Shown here: positions 47,401 through 58,642 of the stretch, in pieces
How positions within the stretch are numbered: position 1 is the first letter of the stretch
How the letters are laid out: each line of letters begins with the position of its first letter
NCBI GenBank assembly: GCA_018881555.1
Contig: JACAXG010000052.1
Span: 2,542,001 to 2,606,000, forward strand
From: Amblyornis subalaris
Taxonomy: Eukaryota; Chordata; Aves; Passeriformes; Ptilonorhynchidae
DNA length: 64,000 nt
Direction: 5' to 3'
Program-made: the position numbers and the translations under genes
Notes under the pieces: generated by a model
The model's input: the letters and a program-made list of their open reading frames with translations, nothing else
What the model was told of the DNA's origin: nothing
Database searches by the model: none

Positions 47401-49560
47401 GGACATTTTACCCACATGAATCCTAATTTTAAATTGCTTGGAAACTTGTGGGAAGAGGTAGACAAAGGTGCACTTCAGTTTGCAAGGAGAATGTTAACTA
47501 ACAGCACAGGTGTTCACCCTTCTGAGTCTGAAAATTCATTTCTCATGAATTAGCACCAACTTCCTCGTGGATCAAGATTTGGCTGGATTCCTGATTCTCT
47601 TCTCTTTTCCTGCCAATGCAGCACACGAAATACTGACAGTAAGCTGTATCAATGCTGATATTCAGAGGACGAGCCGTGAAAGCTGGCCGGAANTGTTTCA
47701 GCCATGTCTGCCTCCTTCCCATAGTTTCTTTCTCAATATTATGTTAAAGCAGTTCTGAGTCTGATCAGGAGAGATGTCCATCCACCTGCTTGCACGACTT
47801 AGAGTATTTGTATTTATTAGCCGTCTCTACCACAAGTCTAGCCTATCAAACATCATAATTCAGCACTTGATGGGCTAGTCTAAGGCTACACTTCATGTCT
47901 AGCAATATTTTTTTCTGCGTTTCATTTCACTTTTTGTTTCTTTTGTTTTTATATCAGTTTGGTTTTAATGTCAGTCAGGGAATGTGAGGCAACTGAAAAG
48001 CACTTGGAGCTTTACGATTTTTTCCAGCATTTGTCTTTAAATAATGCAGTCCTGTGTCCAAGGAATGGATAGATCTGTAGAGCCATAAAAATGAAAACCT
48101 GATTACCTATTATTTATAGCCTTTCACTCCTTTATAAAATAGTGCATTAAGCTTTCCCCCATTGTGTGTATCCCTGCCCCTGACAGACACTTGGGCAAAA
48201 CTTCTATTTGCCCCAACTTCCCATTCTTCAGCTATTACAAAGAGGACAATTCTCCTTCACTCTATCGCCTTGAAGGTGACACCCATGTAAGGAAATGTAA
48301 AATAATTTACATCAGAGATAAAAGGATACCTCTTACCTCATCTGGTCTGTCATGCTAGCTAAGTATTTTTCCAATNAATTTGCAGTCTAATTGTAAGCAG
48401 TAAGAACTTCAAATATGGTTGAAATATGCCACTGATTTCTAGAACAACTAGCCTCAACTCTATGGGAATAATTCTCAAGCTGCTTTTGATGGTGGCCAGC
48501 TTTAATATAAACAGCCTCAGCAGCAGCAGCGGCAATATGAATAGCAAGTATTGCTGTCTTGTCAGGAGACCTGTACCTGTGAAGGCAGTTCTCAGCTGTG
48601 TTTAAGACATATGGAGAGTGTTACTAATAACTAAGCAAGGGTTTTCTCTATGAACTCCAAGCCAGCATCAGGGATTGTACTTCAGAATCACATTATTACA
48701 GCAGTAGATGATCTATTGCCAGCTACCTAACTACAAAGAAAACTTGCCGCAGCTTGGAAGTGCCCACTAGAGACCAGTGCTTCCCCGCAGCACTTCATCT
48801 TTTTTAAACAAGGGATAAATACATTTCTTTAAGTTCCCGCTCCTGGATTTTTCTTTTTCATAATTCTCCCAGTGGGGAGTGGCTCCTGCTAGAAAATTGT
48901 CTGGGGATTCATGTCCCAGAATACTTGTATTCTCTGAGACGTGGTAAAGGTTGTAGACAGCCCTGCCGGGGCTCTGGTGCACCCAAACCATAGCTTGTGC
49001 TCCTTCTGGTCCCTTCACGGGCAGTTGCTTCCAGCATAGCCCACTCTTGCTCAAGGGGTAACAGAACACGAGATACTGCCTAGTTCTAATGTTGCTTCAG
49101 AGCCAGAGATGCACAGGAAATGATTTCCACATCTGAAAGAGAATCTGTGAGGCTCTTCTGAGCCTTAGTCAGGATGAAGAGGTGAAAAGCTGTGGGAAAG
49201 AGGGAACATGTTGAAAGAAAAAAAATTTAAAATTGAATGGTTCTATTTGGAAATTTTTGTTACAGATATTTAGGTTTTGTTACTATAAATTAACTACTTT
49301 ATACAACAGTTATTTTGATCTGCAAAAAGCAGCTGTATCTCCTAAAAAAGTTTAGTACAAACCTGCACATATTAATAATAAAAACATCATAATTTCAAAT
49401 TATAGAGGACAGTCTAGTACTCAGCAATCTATCACTTTTCAAGAAAAAAAAAGAAAATCAGAAAAAAATTCTCAATTAGGAGTACTCAGTAGTGCTGCAC
49501 AAAGATTTCTGACCCCATCGTTTCACAAACACATCTGCTGGTGCAATGAAGAGAGCCCCT

Positions 49561-49614
49561 GGGACATGCAGTTCCTCTTTTCCTCCTTCCCTCCCTCCCT
49601 CCCTCCCATCCCCA
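49561..49614. repeat. C/T-rich tract with (CCCT)n; G-quadruplex motif on the minus strand
   Basis: The + strand has five CCC runs separated by single T bases at 49589-49607. On the minus strand this reads as five GGG runs with one-base loops, a motif known to form very stable G-quadruplexes. No gene start is visible beside it. Confidence 0.9.
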
Positions 49615-50883
49615 CCTGCTCCCCTCTGCACTGCACATGTCCTTCCCACTGGGGCTGCATGGAGTAGATGAGGAGGAGGATGCTGCAGAATAGGGTTAAG
49701 GAGCACATGTGGTGGCTGGACANAGGATGCAGTTATTGCTGTGCTGGTGAACTGTACTGGCAGCTGCTGCCACAGGGAGAGATCTTACTTTTCCCCATGT
49801 TTTCATCCCATTGTGCCCTTGCACCAGCACAGAAAACCAGTGATCTTGTGGCATGCCAGTTCAGGGAGTTCACCTGGCAGCAGAGTAAATACTAAAATAA
49901 CAAGAGGAATATTTTGCTTCTAGTTTAGGTCCATTTGCCTAGAGACATGCCAGCCCAGCTGAGGAGGATGGACTGTGTGCCTTGGATNGGGAGAATCAGA
50001 ACTAGCTGTGCAGCAGCCACTTGGGTCAGCTCAGCTGTATCCCAAAATCACACTGAATTTAGTCTGGATCAGTGTGAAGAAGCTTTTTTTTTTAAGTCTT
50101 CATGGCCTAAGGACCAGCTAGAACCGTGTTTTTGCTCACCTTTGTAGAAGTGAGAAATCAGAGCTGATGCTAAATATAGACAAAATAAAGTACANGGGGA
50201 AGAACAAGACTACAGTTTTTAGCTTCTTGAGCTAAGATGTGTGATAGCATCTTGTACTGCTCTGTGCATTCATGTAATATTTGGGGGTTTCCTGCCTATT
50301 ATANCATGAGGTAGATATAATTCACCATGTCCTATGCCCAAAATATGCTTTTACTCTGAGAAGCAATAGTATGAATAGCACTGGAATGATCCAGGATTTT
50401 GTCTCATTAGTTTTCAAGTTTCATTTCAAAACAAATGTGTTTGTTTGCNTTTCCCAGCTGTCAGAATCTCAGCTGAGATTCAAAAGATAGACTGTATTTA
50501 TCTAAATATCAGCACTGATCTTTTTTCTTCAAATGTGTGACAGGCAAATTTTTCCACTGGTGACATTTGTGTAACCTGATTCTCTTAGGCATATTCTCAC
50601 AGTAAAGACAAAATGCAGATATTTCATTGTTGGAACCCTGAGATTAGATAACTACAATTTTTCAGTATTGACAGGTAATGATTTTCAAAATCACACAGTG
50701 TTTGATCTGAGGCCTTGGAAAAGACTTCCCTTATCTGATTATAACACTAAGATTGCTACTGTGTAATCAAAAAGCAACTTGTTATATCACTGGGTGAAAT
50801 ATGTAGAGATGTAGAAAATTAGGTTTATGAGTTATTAATAATGTATTAGTGGCAAGATGGAGGATTTTGGGTGTGGGTTTTTA

Positions 50884-50920
50884 CTTCTTCTTTCTTCCTT
50901 CTTTCTTCCTTTTTCTTCAC
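50884..50920. repeat. Polypyrimidine (TTCC/TTTC) tract
   Basis: An unbroken C/T tract of mixed TTC, TTTC and TTCC units. Low complexity only. Confidence 0.85.
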
Positions 50921-50929
50921 CAGTCTGAA

Positions 50930-51155
50930 TAGTTTAATCATTGGTTCGAAAAGCCCGCAATGCGGACACTAAATGAACAGTCACTGGATTATGAGTAAAA
51001 ACATGTTAGTTGGCAGTCTATAATTTGATAAATTAGACTTTAAATAACCTTGGAACTCACAGCTCGAGGCCATTTTTCCACCTTGTTACCTTGGGCTCGT
51101 TTTGTGCTGCTGTACCACAGATAAGAACTTAATAAACAATCTAATTAGAAGAACG
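50930..51155. promoter_or_regulatory. Candidate conserved non-coding element
   Basis: This stretch differs from its neighbours. It has an exact short palindrome CCGCA-A-TGCGG at 50955-50965, TTCGAA just before it, and AT-rich words such as AATTAGACTTTAAATAA and CTAATTAGA typical of homeodomain or MEF2-type sites. It holds no repeat and no ambiguous base. This is pattern judgement only. Confidence 0.2.
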
Positions 51156-54100
51156 TCTCNGNGCCTCCTGCATTTTACTCCAAACTCTGAGCAAAGAACT
51201 CTTGAAACNGTGAAAGAAGAAATAGAGACAGTGTTGTTATCATTTCATCAATGCTTTTTCAAACACTTTGTAAATTAAGCTACTGAGGAAACTAAGGAAT
51301 GAAGAGATGACACACCTCGTTTCACAGGANCACAGCAGACAAGCAGAAGAGGTCCTAACTTGTGTCCTAACTTGGTACTGTCTCAGCTAGACAATGTTAG
51401 CAAATGTTATTTTTTGGAAAAAAATGAATATTTTTTTTGATAGCAAGTAAACCCCAGGTTTGTATCTTTATCCTGCTGATAAATTCACTGGAGAAGGAAA
51501 AAAAGGCAGTTTTCACCAGAAGGAAAAAACTGTTACAACAGAGTCAGCAGATTTAGCAACAACACTTTCTTTGCNATAACACCTTTTCAAAATGGAGCCC
51601 AACTTCATCAGAGCAAAAATTTAGCAGTTCTTGCTCACTTCATGTTCTAGTTGGTATCTGTCTGCCCTGTTTCATCTAACAAAAAACCTCATCTAACAGT
51701 GTTCATGTAAGAGTCGACCATAGTTTATATAGATTTAGAAAAGGTTTTGTTTAAGTGATACAATCCTGAACTGCTGAACGACCTAAGAAATAATCACTTT
51801 CACTGTTTCTTGAAAGGAAAAAATGACCCATCTTCTTTCATTTTTGCATGTCCTCTTTGTTCCCCTCCCTTCTGTTGAATGTGTATCCCCAATAATGTAA
51901 AAAAGCATCTTTGGCAAGAATGTTAATAGCTGTTGCTAGCAGTTCTGGTNTTAACTTATAATTTCATAGGCTCCTCTGCTCCCCTGTCAGTGACTGAGCA
52001 AGGAGTCAGAGCAGCTGTCATTCCTGGGCTGTCTACATGAACCAGAGCAAACAGATACTGGCTTGTTCGGTCCAAACTTAAGCACAGCCCCAGCTCCAGG
52101 CCAGCAGCTGCATGTCCCATTGTGTAAAGCACCATGCTGAATGCTTCCAAATGCAGCACTGAGCCGTCTGTAATGCTTTGGGACTGCAACAAGTGCCTTC
52201 TGTGTGTTGATGTTGCATTGCAACTGTATAGCTATACTATTAAACCTATTAGTGCAGTGAGGAAAAGCAGATACTGAGACCGGCTGTGCCTATGCCGCTT
52301 TCCTAAAAGCCAGGGCCTTGCAGCGAGCTAAAGCCTGGGTTTTTTTTTCCTTTTTTATTTCCCTGACTCTTGCATGCCTACATGCTTTGCCACTCGGCAG
52401 GTCCTGGTGTTTCTGTTCAAGCCAGTGCAAAGGTATAGGCCAAGTCTTCATTTTCTCAAGTGAGCACAGGATTTGATGAGAAAGCTGAACTGGCCTTGGA
52501 CATTCACTTTAAATACACTGCAGATGTAGCTACTGAGACAANAAAAAATCGGTCACTGTGACCTAAACCCAATTGCCCAGAGGAAAATTGGCAAAAATGG
52601 TTACTAGAAAGTTGTGCTAATGAGTGTAAGCTTATAACCTATGCTAAACATTGGGTATCTCCTAATGTGTAGATCAATTGTAGTGTAAAAGGAGATAAAA
52701 TCATGTTATTTGTCTATCAAAAGGCATAACCTAGTAGGAAGAATTTGATGAATAAAAAGTTTAATTTTCTGTCTCAATATAGATTCAAGCTTGAAACAGG
52801 AGAACTGTCCCTCTGCTATATATTTCATGGAGACATATTGTAGGTTAGGCACATTTGCCACAACCGTTTTGCTCCATAGGATCCCGTGATCAACTGTTTG
52901 TGGCTTTAACATTATTCATGGCAACCGGAGGAAAATGACAGTGTAGATTTTTGTTTTGAGGCTTTAGGAAACAAAGCCTTAGGAAAATACAGTCATTACA
53001 ATGGTGATGCTAAGGATTAGTTTACTTCAACTGAAAATCCATTATACAAATAGTATTTGAAGGCCATTTGAAAGATGGCCTTCTTTTCTTTCCCAATTCC
53101 TNCAGTTTTTCCAGCATTAGGCTTTCTGTTATCTTATTACCCTATGCTTAAAACTTTATCAACCTACTGTGTAACCTAAAAAGATAACCAGATATGCCTG
53201 TATGGAGAGAATGAATAGAACAACATGAAACAAATTCTTCTGTATAAAACATTTAAAATGCAGACCTTTTTACTATTTTAATCTAGTTTGGATCAAAAGA
53301 AGTCTTAAACCCATATTTTAATATATATAGTGTGCATGTATAGATGATAGATATGAACTTATTAAAGGAGATGTAAATCNTCTCTTTGCTGTGTTCTCTG
53401 TTATCTCCAAACTTTTGTGTAATAATATTAAGCCCCATCTTTCAAAACTGAAACAAGAGTAGTACCCATATTTAGGCACACGTTCATACATACAACTTGA
53501 GAACCTAAAGATACCTATGCTGTACTGCTCTTCGCTGCTTCACCTCACTTTAGACAGTGCCAATATATTTGTCGTCAGTATTTGTAGACTGACTAGTGCT
53601 ATGTGTCACTCAGGGAGAGGTAGGAGACACTTTCAAGTTTACCAGTCTCAGCAGTACAACACTCATGAACTCCTCACCACTGGCTCTTCCTCTAAACTTC
53701 TGAGTAGCTTCAGCCCATAATATGCCGTACAACTAAAACAAAACAAATGGATCTACTGCAAGTACTGTGTTTCATTCATCCATCTAAATATAGACATACG
53801 TTGTCTCAGGCTGGGCAAAATTCAACTTTTGATCAGCAGTTGATTTCTATTTGCATGCTCAATAAAGCTAAANTAGGAGATTTGTCCCACTGGAAAAGGT
53901 AATTACTTAGCCCTCCTGTGGACTTTAGGGAGCTTGAGCAGTGCTGCCTAAATGAAACCTCTGCAAATACAGAATTGTGCAGAAAACCAAACAGTAAAAT
54001 TTCACTTAAATTATTTAAATTACTAAGATCAAGAACCTGGAAGTTAGTTATCTAGTTTATATTTGATTCTGCTCCATTACAAAATTGTCTGCAGGACAAG

Positions 54101-54380
54101 TAGAGGTCATCCATATAACGTGGGCTATGTACTTAGGTGTACTTCAGTATTTATGGCTGCTCTCAGCTCACTCCAGAGTTGGGTTATCAAATGGACAGGA
54201 ACTAGGAGTGTGATTTGGGATTGTATGAGCTCAAGCCAATGTGACAGGTGAGGAACGGTATAGCAAGTCATTCATCTGAGATGGTCCCTCAGTCAAGTTT
54301 GGTACTCTGGCTCTTGGCCATTCTGATTCAACTTGTTACATATTGATATAAATTGGAAGAAACTTTGCTAGTGCTAAAAC

Positions 54381-54420
54381 AGCTGTGCCAGCATAAACTG
54401 CACCGAGATCAGATCTGGAC
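54381..54420. repeat. Possible fragment of an ancient amniote repeat
   Basis: GTGCCAGCATAAACTGCACC followed by GAGATCAGATCTGGAC resembles the TTACACCAGxxTAACTGAGATCAGAATCTGG pattern of an old repeat seen in sauropsid genomes. It is short and diverged; it may be related to the fragment at 31931. Confidence 0.3.
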
Positions 54421-56041
54421 CTCGTGGGACTGGAANGGTGGCGAGTGCTTTTGACACTATACTTTTGACAGACTATTTAATAGGTTGCCCAAATCATCTG
54501 AGATATATACGGACAATTGAACTGGCTGAATCTGGATATGGGAAGGAAACTTCACAGATTTCAGCTTTGTTTGCGTGGGTTGAAAGCAATTCTCCAGGGT
54601 GCATCCCCTACTTATAACTGCTCAACTGTAAGTCTGAATGAAGGCTGCAGAAACAAAAAGCTGCCTATGTAGACTAACCGCTTGGCTCCATGCCCTCTTC
54701 AGTGTTTACCCAGGCTGCAGTCTGTTTTAGCAAAAGAAATCAAAGAATAAATATGCTCTAAGGTCTAAAGATTCTCTCAACTATGTAAAATCCAAAATAG
54801 GGGCTGGGAAGGGCAGCTGCTCATTTGCATTCCTGGCATCCACTGCTAACGACTGGAAGAAACTGTAAGAAATGCTGATTTTGAGATGCATTAATGTTTA
54901 AAGGAAAACCACAGCTAACAGAAAAACACCCTTTTTTTTTCCACTTCATTTTTGCACTTTCTGTGCTCTTTAGACATGTAGTTGAGATGCCCTCATACCC
55001 AACATTCCTTATACAGCATGTGTGTTTGTTTTTGTTACTGTGCTGATATCTCCAGGCACTCTTTTCTAGGCTGAGCTCTGCAAGGCTGGATCTTTCTTTG
55101 GCCCAGGGTTTTCCTCTCTCAGACACACTTGACTTGCCCTGGTGACTTATCCTGGGTGTTGCTCTCTCATTTTATTGCCCAGTTTGTGATGACTATTTCT
55201 CTCTCATTTCTTTCTTCAAATCAGAAAAAAAAGTGTAAAAGATAAAGGTTTCCTTGCAGTAAAACATGCCTGTTGATTTTTATACCACAGCAATTTTTCT
55301 TTTCAGATTTGCAATGCTTCAGTACATGTCTGGGCTGTAAGGACCAGANCTGGGAGACCATTTATGTTTACTAGAGGAAGTTTGGTCTGGGGAACTGAGC
55401 ACAGAACTGGAAGTATGAGTAGCTAAGCTTTCCCCATCTCTGCCTGTGATGATTTCCAGGCATATTTTGCCCTAACAGAACTTTCCAATGTTTATAGCAT
55501 CTGGCTAATGTTTATNGTATCTCCCAGCATTCAAATGGGTAGAAGACAATGGTACACAGCTCATTTTTTGGACGGGTCCCCTCTTAGATCAACTGAAAGA
55601 AATGGAAAGACGAGCAGACTTTTGTCTGTGTTGGCAAAAGAGAGCCCGTGCTACACTTATACCAATGGCTTTTCTCTAACAGCTGGTCCACATCACAAAG
55701 CACAAATATCCCTGTATGCCTCAGTAGGCCAACAAGATGGAAATTCCCATTCTCTCCTACTTAGAAAGTGAGAGCATCTAGTCTTGTATAAAGAAAATAT
55801 TAGTCCTGTTTTCTATACTGAGGTGTTATTGAGATCTAATGAAAATTTCGGAGCAAAACTGTGCTTTTATTTTCCCTGACATTTGTGCACTTGTTGTCAG
55901 CACCTAAACCCATATAGAATAGTTGTTTTACTCATCACCTGAAGCAGCTCTGCTTAAGTATCGCTTTCCTGTATTGTTTTTGTGGTGGCATTTCTTTGGC
56001 CCTATTTCCTCCAGCANGCCTCTGTCTCTAGTAGGAAGGCC

Positions 56042-56118
56042 GAGAAGATGAAATCCCATCTCACTTGGAGTTAATGGCAAAACAATCCTTGACTCTAACA
56101 GGGCCATAATTTCAGCAT
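56042..56118. repeat. Fragment of an ancient amniote repeat, hairpin-like
   Basis: The words ATCCCATCTCACTTGGAGTT, AATGGCAAAACAATCCTTGA and GGGCCATAATTTCAGC follow the familiar pattern (CATTGAAGTCAATGGCAAAACTCCCATTGACTTCAATGGGGCCAGGATTTCA) of a widespread sauropsid repeat. The repeat is an imperfect inverted repeat, suggesting a small non-autonomous element. The family name is not known to me. Confidence 0.45.
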
Positions 56119-57082
56119 CTACCATCATAAAACAGCCTTGGTACAACTGATTTCCCGAATTGCATTTGCCAGATATACGGCCTATTCTAAGGTTTCCCAG
56201 TATTTTTTTTCGGAAAGTACCCACAGTGGCTTCTGGCTTCTTTTTTCTTTCCTCTGTAATGACACATTTTATTGTTGTAATTTAACAAATTAATTTAAGG
56301 GTTTATTTTAATAAAGGATCGGATAATAATCTGTCCAAACTCACATTGGCACAAAATCACCACTACTAAGGTTGCATAGGATTCTCCATACATTAGCAGA
56401 TGAGATTTCACAATCATAAAACCCCAACTCGTGCCCCAAAAGCAGGGCACAGGACTGTCTTTTTCGGTAGCAATATGTTTTAGACTCAAGGAGTTGAGTC
56501 AAAACAAAGCTAAAAATCCTTACGAACTGCTTCCACACATCAGGACCAATCCTGAACCTGAGACTTTATTTTGAACTGGATTTGAATCAGTACAAGCTCA
56601 GTTTCAGCTGGCGCCAAATCAGAACTCAGAATCAACCATGGCTGGTATGAGTTCCTCCATGAAAATCAAATGCATGCATCTCAAGTTATTTTGTCAGCAC
56701 CACCTCAAACTGGAGATGCTGTGGTTAGTGGGAAGACAGGAAGCTGATTTATGGTTNGAGGGATGATAGAGAAAATTAAGTCTTTCTTAGAACAAGAATA
56801 GATGGGACCATTTTTGCATGTAGCAAGTGGGAAGGATGGCACAGGCTGATGAGCAACATGAGGCAAAACGGGCTTGGCAGTGGTGTGAGGAGGATGTATG
56901 AGGTGACTGACACTAAGCTGCACCTAAGTGGATTTCCGAACTACAGCTGTGACCCTCCAGATCTTGCCCCTTAGCTGAGAACTGAGAACACTTTATCCAA
57001 TAACACTGGCTTTTTTAGCAGTGCCACAATGCAGTATATTTAGCATTTTATTGCATAATTACATATCACAACATGCAACGTT

Positions 57083-57098
57083 ACATATTGCAATATGT
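57083..57098. repeat. 16-bp perfect palindrome ACATATTGCAATATGT
   Basis: The sequence equals its own reverse complement over 16 bases and lies within about 70 bases of related words (TTGCATAATTACATAT, ACATGCAACG, ACTGCATATTAC), which look like degenerate copies. The core ATTGCAAT resembles a C/EBP-type site. Confidence 0.95.
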
Positions 57099-58568
57099 CA
57101 TACTGCATATTACCCAGGAGTGTAGTGTATAATTCAAGTAAGTAGCAAGAACATGTAGTTAAGCACATACAGGTTTCATGTGAAATATAAACTCATATAA
57201 TACAAATCAGTAGTAAAATCAGCATGACATATTCNGTGGGAAATAGGTTTGACAAACCAGGTCAATAAAATTTTTACCTGTAAATCACCCAGAATAAAAC
57301 AAATAAGNTTGTTTAACTCTGTACAGTCAAAGAAAGAATCAGAAAATAAAAGGAGTTACCTGAAAATCAATTCGCATTCTGACTGAAACACTAGTAGAGT
57401 AAACAGATTTTTTTCTGAATCTTAAAAGCACATGAAGGAGAAACATCTCACCTGATGTCCACAAAACTGTCTAGACATGAAATACAATATTGCTGCTAGT
57501 AAATGCATATACCCCTTAATCAAACTACTGCAGGTAGAAACCCACAATTTTATAAGAAAACATCAAATAAAATTACAGTGCAGTTTNTCAATAGACGTTC
57601 ACTGTGTATCTTTGATTATATTTATTGTGGGCTTATTCTGCTGAGCTGAATCCCACTAATAGTATTTGGGGAAATATCTATTTGCTTGATTTGTGATAGG
57701 AGTAATTTTTACTTGCATTTCAGCTTCTCAATTGCAGATGAAGCTTTATTCAATGAAANGTATTAAAAGCACAGAAAGAGACCTCTTCCCTGCTTGACAG
57801 CACGTTCCAGCTCTGTCTCACCCACAGGGTGATGTACATCACAGGCATATACAAACAGGGTGGTGTGTGCCAATGGATTTGGTGGCTTATGTGTATTAGA
57901 GACAAGGTTTTAAAAACTTGTGCTTTCTAGAAAGCCGGCTGGAATTAAACTGTGCTCTAAGCCAAGCTGCACAATGTTTCACGTGAATAGGTGAGAAGAT
58001 TGTGCCAGATCTAAAGTTGCAGGGTGGTTTATCCATCTTGTTGGTAGTCTTTTAGAAGAGGACACATGTTTAGTAGACCCCCTGGCTGAGCTACACACAG
58101 TAGTCTCTGGAAGATATGATGCCATTATTCTTAAAAGAACCAAATAAAATGAAACGAACTGAACTGCAGTTTATTTGGTTTCTCCTGGCCTCACTTTACA
58201 GTGTGTAAAACAAAGTAAAAACCAGAGGCAGTTGCAGAGAGCTCATGGCCCACCCTCAGCTCTGCAACCACCCAAGCATTTCCAGGGACTAATGGGTAGA
58301 AATTGTGTTTCCTGATGCCTTAATGAAGAACTCCTGTGGCTAAGGTGGTATTTGCATGGAGGATCAGTGTGGCCCTTGAAACCATCCCTGGACCAGTACT
58401 TCTTCCACCCTAGCCTTGCCAGCAGCCCACCCTTGACTTGAGGGCATGTGGCTGTCTTAAGCAGAAGTGGCACATCCCATTCTGGAAACAGGCCTGGTGC
58501 AGGCTGATAAAGTGCAAGATGTTTATACTCTGGGGGAGATTCATGATGATGTGTTTGTAATTTATGAG

Positions 58569-58642
58569 TTTTTTTCCTTTTTTTTTCCTCTTCCCCCCCT
58601 TTCTACACCCCTCCCCCCTCCACTCCCACCCTCCCACCTTCC
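58569..58642. repeat. Long polypyrimidine tract; G-quadruplex motif on the minus strand
   Basis: About 75 bases almost entirely C and T. The runs CCCCCC (58613-58618), CCC (58625-58627), CCC (58629-58631) and CCC (58633-58635) give a canonical minus-strand G-quadruplex with loops of 6, 1 and 1. The T-rich first half could also support triplex DNA. Confidence 0.9.

Larger units (their letters stand above)
42721..49560. other. Intergenic sequence, AT-rich
   Basis: No gene recognised. It contains a short (TG)n run at 43053-43080, clustered homeodomain-type sites near 44361-44450, and an imperfect direct repeat around 44150-44190 (TAAAATACTAAGGCAG and TAAAATACTGAGGGCAG, offset 24 bases). A short CAG run lies near 48518-48530. 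Open frames are short and unrelated to known proteins. Confidence 0.65.
49615..58568. other. Intergenic sequence, gene-poor
   Basis: No gene recognised over about 9 kb. Short repeats and palindromes noted separately are at 50884-50920, 54381-54420, 56042-56118 and 57083-57098. Ambiguous bases cluster around 51160-51330. Open frames on both strands are short and unlike known proteins. Confidence 0.65.
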
